Shown piece by piece: positions 31,771 through 41,250 of a stretch of DNA of 64,000 nucleotides. Positions within the stretch are counted from its first letter, which is position 1, and the number at the start of each line of letters is the position of its first letter. The stretch covers positions 1,089,908 to 1,153,907 of the forward strand of contig NW_027152196.1 in assembly GCF_004359215.1 (NCBI RefSeq), written 5' to 3'. The stretch comes from Bremia lactucae (Eukaryota; Oomycota; Peronosporomycetes; Peronosporales; Peronosporaceae). Both the position numbers and the translations under genes were made by a program. The notes under the pieces were generated by a model that searched no databases, was not told the DNA's origin, and saw nothing but the letters and a program-made list of their open reading frames with translations.

Positions 31771-32912
31771 TGGACGGGTCTCGTCTTGCAGTACGATGAG
31801 AACATCCGCCTCGACAGAGAGTCCATCAAGAACGAACGTTTCCCGCGCTCGTAATAGTATTGAAGGTTCTCAATCCCTTGATGCATCTTGTTAGATGAGC
31901 GTCCTCAAATGAGAATCTTTAAGGGAATATTTCTTTGCTCTCTACCTCAAGCTTTGGGGTACATGCTTCTTTAGAGGCATGACCTGCCCCTTTAAAACAG
32001 CATTGACATGAGTCCCCCCACGAAAGGCAAGGAATTCCTGCCTGTCTAGACAAACGTTGTAGCTTATAGTGTGCACCGACTACGGTCCGTTTCTCGAACC
32101 GTTCACGGAGAGCATTTAGCTTGTCAGGCCTATGTTTTGCATATTGAGCACAAAGGCTGTCCAAGCTTGGAGCAAAGGTTTGCATCCTTCCCCCGCATAG
32201 AAGAGTACTACCGATGCCGATAAAGAATTCCGTCTCATTCTCACCAGTGAAGCCTGGCTGAGTCAAATAACGGAATGTGATATCGATCGTTGTCATACCA
32301 GACCAACGAATTAGGTTATTCTTCGAGGGGAAACTATGTCTATTTTCAGGAGCGAGCCGCAACGTTTTGCGATTCCTCTCTTGATGGCGCATGTTAACGT
32401 TAACTTGGCCCTTGAAGCAATCCCTAGAATCACTCCTTTCCTGGCGTATGCAAACTAGCACCACCAGTAACACTCTTCCCTACAGATCACTTAGTTTCTA
32501 GTGACGTATACTTAGTCACCAGAGTGATCATCGCCCACGAAGTCACCATCCGATGACTCCCCACCAAACTCGTCATCACCTCTTAGGTTGTCACATTAGA
32601 AACCAAAGGTTTAACGGACTCGTCCTTAGGTGATCCGGCGGCATTTACAGTAGCCACTGAGTCGGGCGGTGCCGGTGACTTGGTCCAGTCACCTACAATT
32701 GGTGTAGCAGGTGACTTGTCACCGTCACCTGCAATTATATTATCAGATGACATATCTCAGTCACCTTCAATTGGGGTAGGAGGTTACGTATTCCACACAG
32801 TCGACGCATTAGCGTCTACTTAAACATTTGCAATACTAACAGCTGCACTAATCCGTGCAGCTGCCAGCTTTGCGGCCTCACGGGCCACGCGCACAGACTT
32901 GTTTGTCGCCAT
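31203..32912 (-). pseudogene. antisense reading frame of A2
   Basis: ATG at 32912, 144 nt inside the LTR: MATNKSVRVAREAAKLAAAR, then GD..KSPA repeats. The longest open part (31919-32473, 184 codons) has FIGIGSTLLCGG, then FAPSLDSLCAQYAKHRPDKL, RERFEKRTVVGAHYKLQRLS and a WGDSCQCC motif. Downstream come TLANERDDSFEP and a coiled coil (31247-31561) with LQNELVTARQKISSLKERVD. These blocks match A1 and A3 in order and partly in frame. The function is unknown. Cys clusters could bind zinc, but that is a guess. Confidence 0.55.
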
Positions 32913-33056
32913 GTTGATCTCGGTCAAAATCAATAAGGCAAATAATAACGGTATTTTGATTAAAATCAATAATGCAAAATTACACGGAAAGACATAATAG
33001 TATTTCCGGTCACCCTACATCAGTCGCAATAGTGACTGTTAGTTAAGGTGGGGTGA

Positions 33057-33538
33057 TGAAATGGGGTGTCTCGTTTCATAGGTATTATTTCCTATAAGAG
33101 GAAATAAACAAAGAAATACGAAATTATATCTTCATTAATTTTAACTTAAATAGTACTCATATTACCAAATTTGGTAATTGATACAATAAAACATTAGGTC
33201 TATTGATCGGTTGATTTAAGTCTAAATCAGTCCAGTCAATCATTATAAGACAAGGATAGTGTGGATCGCAAGGACGCGACATCCTTAGTTAAATATTAAT
33301 ATAATACGTTCAGAAGTAGATAGATGATCGTTACTTAGGAAACTAAATACATTAATACAGCTTTACTATTCTCTATTGATAAGCCTTAGTCTAGACCTGT
33401 AAGCTAAAGACCCTAAGATCCATAGAAACCTTCCTCTGTAACTTTGTGTACGTGTAATTTCGAGGCATCTCACCTACATTGTAATCAGTGTAAGGTTAAC
33501 TAGTACTGATCAGTACTATTGAAAGGTGCCCCGTTACA
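33057..33538 (+). repeat. 3' LTR, group A (A2)
   Basis: About 482 bp, TGAAATGGGGTG...GGTGCCCCGTTACA, preceded by a PPT (AAGGTGGGGTGA). It shares several blocks with 3599-4044 and, more weakly, with the group D LTRs (ATTAATACAG, CTTCCTCTG, TGTACGTG). Confidence 0.75.
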
Positions 33539-34079
33539 CAAGTGGTGGGTCTAATTACTTCACTTGTGTGGGGCAACTTTCATTGCGAATAGGTGCGAAT
33601 CCAGCGTGGGAAATGCGTCGTCTGTGTACGTGCTACATGTGATGCTCACTCACAGGCTTCACCACCGAGCTAAGAAGTTGTCATCACCACTTTTGTTGTT
33701 CTGTTAGGATCATGGCAGGGGTATGGCCATTTCCATATGTTTCGATCCAAACAAGGAGATTTTCTCTCTCTTGTCCTCATATGTCTCAACACTGACAACA
33801 AGAGGGCAAGCCTTAGGCTCCTGATCAGGTACAGGAATTTACCGAGTTGCATAAATGCTGCTAAGTGGTCCGATATAGAAAGATTCATGTTGCAGAAAGG
33901 CTTTAAGCCTTGCAACAAGAACCTTTGGGCCCTGAAAAGGATGTGATCTCTACGATCCAGCCCAAACAAATTTGTAAGGTTATCAAACGCTACGCGTTTC
34001 ACCCCTAAAAGTTTGAGAAATGGATCTATGTCAGCAGACGCTCGGACTTATAAAGACTCAGGCGTAGATTGGCGAATCG
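33539..34079. other. unassigned repeat-derived stretch
   Basis: A GTGGGTCTAATTACTT motif just after the LTR also occurs at 11106-11120. A 110-codon frame on minus (33670-34002) has no recognisable motif. Nothing firm. Confidence 0.3.
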
Positions 34080-34330
34080 GACTTAATTCATTAAGATTAT
34101 ACGAAAAACTAAACTTTAATTAAAATTTAAAATGTGGAACCTTACCTTAATTCCACCAGATCTCTATCTGGTGGCTACTACTCGTATTTCGTATCACCTA
34201 CATAAAAATGGGATTGTTTTAGCCAATCAGAAGCCTTACTTATTGCGCTCCGCATATTTTTTTTCACGATAAAAAAACATCGTTTTGAATCGGGCTGGGT
34301 CAAGTTGATCTACTCTCCATATCCTTCTTT
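34080..34330 (-). repeat. LTR fragment, group C
   Basis: Contains CACCAGATCTCTATCTGGTGGCTACTA flanked by an ACCTTACCT-type stretch, matching the inner part of the C LTR at about 20445-20520 (CCAGATTTATATCTGGCAGCGAC). The ends are eroded. Confidence 0.4.
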
Positions 34331-34979
34331 TTGACTTGTAAACAAGCGGGTCCTACGAATTATTATCAATCACAATACATTCTCTATATCACACTCAATT
34401 TCTACTTTCTTCCTTGTCAGGCTGTTCTACAATGCTTCCACCACACCACCCAATGCATCCTTTCCCAGCACAATGGCCCTGACGGATGCAGCTCGCGAAT
34501 TCGCTCATGCAGAAGGATATGCTGTGTCTACCCTAAATTCCGACAAAAAGAAGATTATTTTGTAATGCGATCGACGTGGTACCTACCTGCAAAGGGCAGC
34601 AACATGACTTGAGTTGCCGCGAAACTCTGCGAGCCGATTGACTAATTGCCCGTTTCGTCTATCAGGGCGTCTACCAAGCGATAACAGCTTGCAACTGCGA
34701 ACTTTTCATAGGGAACATAATCATGAACCTTCAGACAACATAAGTAGTCATCCGACTGCCTGACGCTTTCAATCAGAGCAAAATTTGTTAGTACAAAAAC
34801 TTCTTAAGGCTGGGATTGCGCCGAAAGAAATTGTCACAACCCTACGCCAAATAGATCCCAGCACAAAAGCAATAGGAAGGACAATCTACAACGAGCGCCA
34901 GCGGTGCGAGCAGAAGAGCTTCGCAATCGTACACCACTGGACGCTCTATTTGACATTCTGCATCATGCAGAGTGGGTTT

Positions 34980-35020
34980 ATAGGTGTGAAAGATGATTAT
35001 CATCATCTTTTCACACCTAT
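34980..35020. repeat. inverted duplication inside MULE gene (1)
   Basis: Arms 34980-34997 and 35002-35020 (TAGGTGTGAA(A)AGATGAT) with a single-base bulge and a 4-nt loop. Confidence 0.8.
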
Positions 35021-35053
35021 TCTATGCCAGCCAAAAATCTGTGGAACTCCTTT

Positions 35054-35129
35054 ACAGACATCCATACGCTTTGGTGGCGGACTGCACCTAGATAGGTGCA
35101 GTCCACCACCAAAGCGTAAGGATATCTGT
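35054..35129. repeat. inverted duplication inside MULE gene (2)
   Basis: 37-nt arms 35054-35090 and 35093-35129 around a 2-nt loop with about four mismatches. The core CTTTGGTGG.GGACTGCACCTA is shared. Confidence 0.85.
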
Positions 35130-36224
35130 GATCGATTCATAATGCCGGATCCTCCATATCACTGGTGTCACAAGCTTCAACACTTCCTCCCAATTGCTAT
35201 TGCTTTCATCAGGCATGAACGTGAAGCGGACTACCTTTGGGCTCTCGATCAACTGCCACAGACAATCACAACAGACCGAGAATTTGCCCTAAAGAATGCC
35301 CTGAAATAACATTTCCCACCTCAACCCATCTTCTATGCGTTTAACATATTTAAAAAAACGCTCTAGCAAATTGTCGTAAGTTTTTTGGACCTGGGGATGA
35401 CTGGAATAAATTCGTGAAGAGTCGGACAGATGTAATCTATTCGAAATCAGAGGAAGTGTAAATCAATCTCATGATAAGCATGCACTCAACATATACTGCA
35501 CTGCCTAACATGCTGGCCTATCCGGATACCACCTGTCTGACACATAAAAATTAATTTATTTACGCATACACCAGGAATTGCATGCATTTTGGCCACGTCA
35601 CATCATCGAGAGCTGAAGGGCTTCATCATATGTTAAAGAGCTACATAAGTGTTCCGGAAAAAACTTGGGTGATGTACAAACTCGCGTAGCTCATGCTGCT
35701 TAAGCCCAGATTGAAAATCTTGGTGTTTAGCTGTCGTAGGAGCGAATGCAAGTCATGCACAAACACAGAAAATCCCTTTCTTTGCTGTAGTGCGCCGCAT
35801 TTCAATATACGCACTAGGAAAATGCTTTGAGCTATGAGTTATCTGAAGATCCTACCAATGCCACCATAACCTGTTCAGTTGCGTGTAATTCAAGAATGGA
35901 ATACCCTGTCAGCATCAAATAATCTGCTTTTCTAAGAAGTGGCCGCCCTCTCACTGTTAAGAGTTTCCACCATTAATGGCGCTTGGATGCAGCTGCGCCT
36001 GCAGCCATGCCTGAAGTGGGTAGACAAAATGTTGCCACCATATTAGAGGCTGTCAAAGAACGTTACAACATGGTGGAGTATCGCCATCAAGAAACCATTA
36101 TGGGAACAGCTACGATAAATTGCAGTCTGGATGATATGGCTCCAAGAATTCTGTCCCTTAGCGTACTCGTGGTCGCTCAACTGGATCTAGACCGTCACAA
36201 AAAATAATAATGTGCATCAATCAT

Positions 36225-36489
36225 CAAGGCAACGAGATCCATCTGAATTTGAGTTTGTTCAAGTAGCGGATTGCTCGAAACTTTGCATACAATCAGGTCA
36301 AAATGCACGCAGGTGCCCCATCGCTCAATCTCTGGCTCTTTTAAATAAGTCCTTTTATCCATCTGAATTTGAGATTGTATAAGCAGCAATTCGTTGAAGA
36401 CTTTGCAGTATTTGCAGGAATAAGGGTCACAATGCACGCAGGTGCCCTTAACGCCGAATATCTGGCTCTTAAATAAGTATTTTTTATCC
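36225..36489 (+). repeat. tandem duplication of MULE zinc knuckle
   Basis: Two units of about 125 bp (36239-36360, 36361-36489), each reading PSEFE(F/I)V, then a CCHC knuckle and NARRCP. The second keeps CSICRNKGHNARRC; in the first the His is replaced by Gln (SGQNARRC). The long minus ORF here is a shadow. Confidence 0.7.
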
Positions 36490-36504
36490 ACTTCATCAAC
36501 TTGC

Positions 36505-36720
36505 CATTCCACCCCAGCATTTGTTATTTCCACCCGTCATTATTTTTTCCACCCGTCATTATTTTTTCCACCCCTTATTTGTCTTTTTCCGCCCATATAA
36601 ATAAATATGCGAAGCGTTATACATAATGCTTCTGATTGGCTAATCGGAATCAAGTTGGCAGCGACGGTATTTTTTTGCATGGGGTGGAAATAACGAAATG
36701 GTGGGGTGGAAATAACATTC
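36505..36720. repeat. TIR or MITE-like structure with short tandem repeats
   Basis: Left side: TTATTTCCACCC and three 19-20-bp units of (C/G)TCATTATTTTTTCCACCC. Right side: the reverse complement GGGTGGAAATAAC, twice (36679-36714). The pair forms about 210 bp of imperfect palindrome just after the MULE gene. It may be the MULE 3' terminus or a separate MITE. I do not find the matching left TIR before 34473. Confidence 0.5.
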
Positions 36721-36767
36721 CCCTTTATTTATTATCTAAGTTCTTAATAGCAAAAGGTGTGTTGTGA

Positions 36768-36802
36768 ATTGTACACTTCAACCGAAGTATGCCCCATTAC
36801 AA
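36768..36802 (-). repeat. LTR start fragment, group C
   Basis: TTCAACCGAAGTATGCCCCATTACA equals the reverse complement of the group C LTR start. Solo remnant. Confidence 0.5.
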
Positions 36803-37540
36803 TTTTATATTCCGTTGCATGGTTGCTACTCTGGCAAATTGCAGTGCACAATTTCGATTTGGCACAGCCATAAAAAATATGGTTTTCGGCACTTCATATG
36901 GTACGGATTCTTTATTCGATCAGGAGAATGATACTATGAATTCTGTAGGCTCTTATTTCCTCGATTTTTCGTTCCAAGTTGCTTAATTCTTCATGGAAGG
37001 TCCTGTCGCTGCGGATGCGCTCTTTGAGCAATAGTAATCAGGCAGCAAATAATAGGTGGGCGCGAGTGGGCTTTAATATATGCCCCGTCATGATTATTTA
37101 GTCCCCTTAAAAGTCTTGGCCCGCAAACGCTTGATTACTTACGCCATGAGCTATTTAGTGCTTGTACGTGCGCAAATAGCCCATGCTTTAGTAGGGTTGG
37201 CAATTGAGACCGTGAATGAGTCTAGCTAGTATCATGCATCTTTTTGTGAAGATGCTCAGACTTGGAAAATGATTTTTATGACACTATCGCGTTAGAAGCT
37301 CAGCTATTTAAAATGAGACTTGTCGAACGCAAATCGTGTATAAGATTTATAAAAAGCCTTCCCATCTGGGAGGTTACCGGCATGACTCTTCCGTCTCGTG
37401 GAACAAGACGAGTATATTTTCACCGACCTTTCGACGGGCGTGTACACGTCGATAGCGGCGAGTATGCTAACATCATACGTTTCAATTGAGAAATATTAAA
37501 TAACAATACTCAGATTTGTGACTATTTTTGAATAACGACT
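36803..37540. other. unassigned stretch before Tigger element
   Basis: On minus a short coiled-coil frame (ERIRSDRTFHEELSNLERKI, about 36930-37030) and on + a 75-codon frame at 37262 are open but not recognisable. Probably decayed repeat. Confidence 0.3.
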
Positions 37541-37751
37541 ACAGTATAACCTGTCTAAATTAATAATGTTGGGACGCCCTTTCCTGATAAATTTAAAAAG
37601 TTTAGAATTTTAGACAGGTGTAGTATCCCACAGATAAATTAATTATTTCGCTTTTTTGGAGGGATGTGGTTATAAAAGAAAGGCCTCTCCCACAATCCCC
37701 AAGAAGAACTCAGCAGCGCATCAACAATGCCTCTGGGAGGAGCACGCCACA

Positions 37752-39751
37752 ATGACGGACGATGTCCGTGTGGCTCTCTGCAAACATTACACATAGAATC
37801 CCGCACTGATCTAGGCACAGCTTGTCAATTGACTTCAGGACAAATATCAGCTGGGGGTCAGCCAGGCGACGGTCTCCAGCACGCCGAAGAAGAAGGCAGA
37901 CCATCTTCGACTTTCAGAAGACAGCAGTAATGTATTCACTGATGGAATCAGCTCTGCTGGCTTGGTTTAATGCCCATTCGGATCGTATCAGTCTTAGCGG
38001 AGACGTTGCCCGTGAACATGCAGAGCGGATTTTGGACCTTCTTTGTCCAGGACATGAACTATTTCAGCTTTCCAACGGATGGCTGGAATCCTATATAGCT
38101 CTGAATGGAATCCGCGCCTATCGCAGTTCGGAGAGAGCGGCGCGATGGACATGGTTGATGAGGAGGATGCGCTTTCTCCCTTATGCGAGGTCCTCAATTA
38201 GTATAAATGGAAGAATATCTACAACATGGGTGAGACTGGCTTGTTCTATCGGATGCAGGTAAGCACTCTGCGAAGGACACCAAATTTTGTTATCTGGTGG
38301 CTAATGCAACTCTTCTGTTTCAAGCTGACACTTCGCTTGCAACAGGGAGCTGAAGGGGTGAAAGCAAACAAGGAATAAATGTGACTGTCTACTGCAATGG
38401 TGATGGGTCCGACAGAGGCCCCTATGGATCATTGGCACTACGCCACTTCTCGCTGCTCCCGCCATGTCAATCTCCAGAACCTTGGCTATCAGTATCGCAG
38501 CAACAAGAAGGCCTAGATAACACAAATTATCATCTTGGAGTGACTGAGGGACTTCGATGGGAGAATGGCAAACCGCAAGGTGCTGCTGATCCTGGACAAC
38601 TGCAGTGCACACGTCCTGCTTGCTGATCTGTCGCAGCGAATCGCAATTCGCAACACGACAATCTACTATATTTCGCCCAACATGACGTCGAAGCTTCAGC
38701 CGTGCGACCAGGGTATCCTACGCAACCTCAAAGCCTACTAGGCGCAGCTTCTCCCGTATGCTCCTTCAGGATCTCGACAATGGTGTCGTTGAGCCGGCAA
38801 AGATAAACATCTTTCATGCTATCTAGGTGTCAGTCTCAACTTGGTCTAACGATGTCCGCATTGAGACCATCCATAACTGTTACCGGCATTGCAACATCCG
38901 GTCAGAACCAGCTGATGCTGCACCAGTCCTAGAGGAGCAGTGCCTTGACAATGAAGTCATGGTGGAGATGGAACATCAGATTAGACGCTTCAGGTATCCT
39001 ATCGTGATGAACATCCGCAACCTGCTAGACTATCCTACCGAGCGGATCACATCATACATTCCAGACGTGGATGAAATCATTGAGGACCACCTCCCGACTC
39101 AGCCTGAGGACGAGCAGGAATCGCTGTCGTAGATGCTCAGAAAGCACTCGAGTTGCTTGAGACAATCTGGCTGCAACAGGATGGCGGCGCGCTGGGTTTT
39201 CTCAAGTCCGTACAGCAGATGAAGGACAGCGTTGGAGCAATCCGCACAAACCAAATCGCTCAGCCTGACATACTGTAACGGGGCACTACGACTTGAACTG
39301 CTTCAGTACAAGTCCATTTCGCACTGCCTCAGTTGCAAGTGGTGCCCTACATTATTTCACGTACACTAGTACGTGCAGAGGAAGACTTCTCTTTAAGGCA
39401 ACTAACTTAAAGAGGGTTAAATGAAAACTGTATTAATATAAGTAAGTATCTCTTCTATCTATCTTGTAAATGCAAACCTAATTATAATCTAATACTAAAC
39501 ATGCAATTGAATACTTATCTGATCTTATCTGTATCTCTCTTTTGTTTATCTCTACAGCTGATTAGTCTGCGAAATAGATAAAATGGTCTATACCTATTTA
39601 TGGATAAGAATTTTGAACATAACTACATAGAGTAATATCCTCCAAATATTCTCTACGTTTTAGATAATATATTAATTAACAGCCTTTAAGTGTTAATTTC
39701 ATGTAACGATACACCCCGTTACACATACGAGATTTCTTCAGACGTGTTTAG
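37752..39751 (+). pseudogene. Tigger/pogo transposase (HTH, CENP-B-type HTH, DDE_1)
   Basis: N-terminal HTH (DDVRVALCKHY, then GVSQATVSSTPKKK), second HTH (GHELFQLSNGWLESY near 38050), and DDE region: YNMGETGLFYRMQ, with Gly in place of the first catalytic Asp; LLILDNCSAH (38582-38612); and SPNMTSKLQPCDQGIL (38675-38720). The C-terminal blocks VSVSTWSNDVRIETIHNCYR and EMEHQIRRFRYP (38827-39132) are open. A 60-70-bp insert after the YRMQ codons has GTAAG...CAAG ends like an intron but does not restore the frame cleanly. The last codons are split by the solo LTR; reading across one copy of the target duplication leads to DFFRRV and a stop at 39749. Confidence 0.8.
39269..39728 (-). repeat. solo LTR, group D, with 5-bp target site duplication
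   Basis: LTR 39274-39723 (450 bp), TGTAACGGGGCAC...ACCCCGTTACA, bracketed by CATAC at 39269-39273 and 39724-39728. The perfect 5-bp duplication shows a retrotransposon insertion that later lost its interior by LTR-LTR recombination. Orientation is taken from the copy at 55168-55599, the 5' LTR of a minus element. Confidence 0.95.
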
Positions 39752-39960
39752 TGCTTTCAATTATTTTACAGTATCTGATTTTTTTCATCAAGAAAAATTA
39801 TATGAATAATAAATTTAAAAAAAGGGACCTCAAATTGCATTTAATAATTAAATTACAAAGGTTTATTAATCATTAAATGTGCTCGATTAACGACGAAGTT
39901 AAATGAATAATTTAAGAATCTTATTAATTAACTCGGGATTTTCTTAAGACAGGCTCTTCT

Positions 39961-41250
39961 GTTCATTTCATTTTTCTACTTCAAATGAAAGGTAAATTTT
40001 GTCTGGCTCAATCAAATGTGAAACATTCTCAACATCTAGAGCTTCAAGCAAAAATTCTACAGCATATCAGATTTTGCTCGTCACATAAATTCTAGCTGGG
40101 TATGTGAGCCAGCTTCGTGAAAGACGCATCATTTTTTCCCTGTCAAAACAACTATTTCTCTGCTTACAATTATTGGGTAAACTATTCCTACGAGGAAACA
40201 GCCTCGACTGTAACCAGTATGTAACATAGTCGCATGTTGAAAGAGAATTAACGCAAGACAAAGTTGTCAACACGCAAACACACAGAAGACAATCGCGATA
40301 ATGCACATATATTGGATTGTTCATGCTTGAACTTTATATGGCGCAATAGTCCCGAGTCCGTAGGCTTACAATTCGTGCGATTGTAAGCTCGTTGGCTGCA
40401 GTGCGTCCTATATGTCGCAGCTGAGCCATAACATAGCAGGCTATCCTGACAAATACAAACACAGTTTCCTGTAAGCATTTTTTATTAAATATAAACAGTC
40501 CCGATCGTTAGCGCGAATGACTATTTTTTTGGTCAAAGCTAAACTTTATCGCCTATATTACCAGGCTTTGGCTTCATAAAAGAGAAATCTACGGGGACGC
40601 GAGCTGGAGTAAGGGACCTCGAATAATCCAAGTGAAATATAATGATAATATCTATAGGTTATGTAGTTTTACGCTAGAGTTGCCATATCGTGCGTCTGTC
40701 GTAAAGCCGTCAGCTGGAATAAGAACGAATCTTAGCAAATGTTTCTATCAATATAGAATGCACTGCACACCCCTCCCGACTAAACCGACTGAATGGGCCG
40801 CCAATCGAGCTCAGAGAGCGACCAAGTTTCACGCCAAATACGCACAAATCACGCGATCGGATATTCCGCCGCTTGCCGTATGTATCAATTGGTCGAGACT
40901 GGCGCCGACAGCTGTTCTCGATGATTGCTTTTTCCAAGAACGTCGGTGCAGAACCAAGACATGTGTGTGCATGACACGGGCAACTCGCGAGTTTTTTACA
41001 TCTGACTCTTATGCGGCTAAAGGCACAGTGCCGCACAAGCTCAAAATAACGACTCCTACAGTTTGCCTTGTCACGTGATCAACCTCGTTTTGAATTGATA
41101 GTGGCAAGTAAGTGGACTGCTATTGATTCCGGCAAGAGGGTTACGCAAGACTTTGGTGCAGGGAACAATAGAGCTGTTTTTATCGAACCTTCAGCGCAGA
41201 TTCCAGGAAAGTTGCGCTGGCGTGACGCTTCGGGCTCCGGAGGCTGGACA
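39961..41250. other. AT-rich intergenic region
   Basis: No gene or named repeat recognised. The last 200 bp before 41251 have an open frame without an ATG and probably hold the promoter of the next gene. Confidence 0.4.

Larger units (their letters stand above)
30688..33538 (+). mobile_element. Gypsy (group A) 3' portion, copy A2
   Basis: Starts abruptly at the ACTCGCTCGAGC motif also seen at 1084-1095 and about 50157. It continues through the post-integrase region, integrase C-terminus (31110-31210), linker, chromodomain (31640-31760), 3' region, PPT and 3' LTR (33057-33538). It faces the minus-strand D1 head-on at about 30688. Confidence 0.75.
34473..36490 (+). pseudogene. MULE transposase (FAR1-like), pseudogene
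   Basis: Mutator-like element transposase. From the ATG at 34473 come a FAR1/WRKY-GCM1-type zinc region (AAREFAHAEGY, then LRTFHREHNHEPS), LLKAGIAPKEIVTTLRQIDP (34795-34855), the catalytic region (ADYLWALDQL, then TTDREFALKNALK near 35230-35305), VSGKNLGDVQTRVAHA (35650-35697), a SWIM-like region (ATITCSVACNSRM near 35862-35895), and a C-terminal tail with MPEVGRQNVATILEAVKERY and zinc knuckles. Stops, frameshifts and two inverted duplications in the catalytic half kill it. The family is recognised from the block order. Confidence 0.75.
37542..39960 (+). mobile_element. pogo/Tigger DNA transposon (interrupted by solo LTR)
   Basis: The left end CAGTATAACCTGTCTAAAT follows a TA (37540-37541), as expected for this superfamily. 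The transposase occupies 37752-39273 and ends just right of the solo LTR. A plausible right TIR is CTTAAGACAGGCTCTTCTG (39942-39960), an imperfect inverse of the left end. The right boundary is uncertain. Confidence 0.6.

Noticed and set aside
36195..36533. 112-codon minus ORF with repeated GTCVH/CK motifs, zinc-finger-like
   Set aside because: It is the antisense of the duplicated MULE CCHC knuckle, which explains the repeats and cysteines on the + strand.
38260..38325. GTAAG...CAAG insert in the Tigger transposase as an intron
   Set aside because: Splicing at the visible sites does not keep the reading frame, so it is noted only as a possibility.
41068..41250. In-frame extension upstream of the TM protein
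   Set aside because: Starts with TTG; the ATG at 41251 opens directly into a signal peptide, which the longer form would bury.
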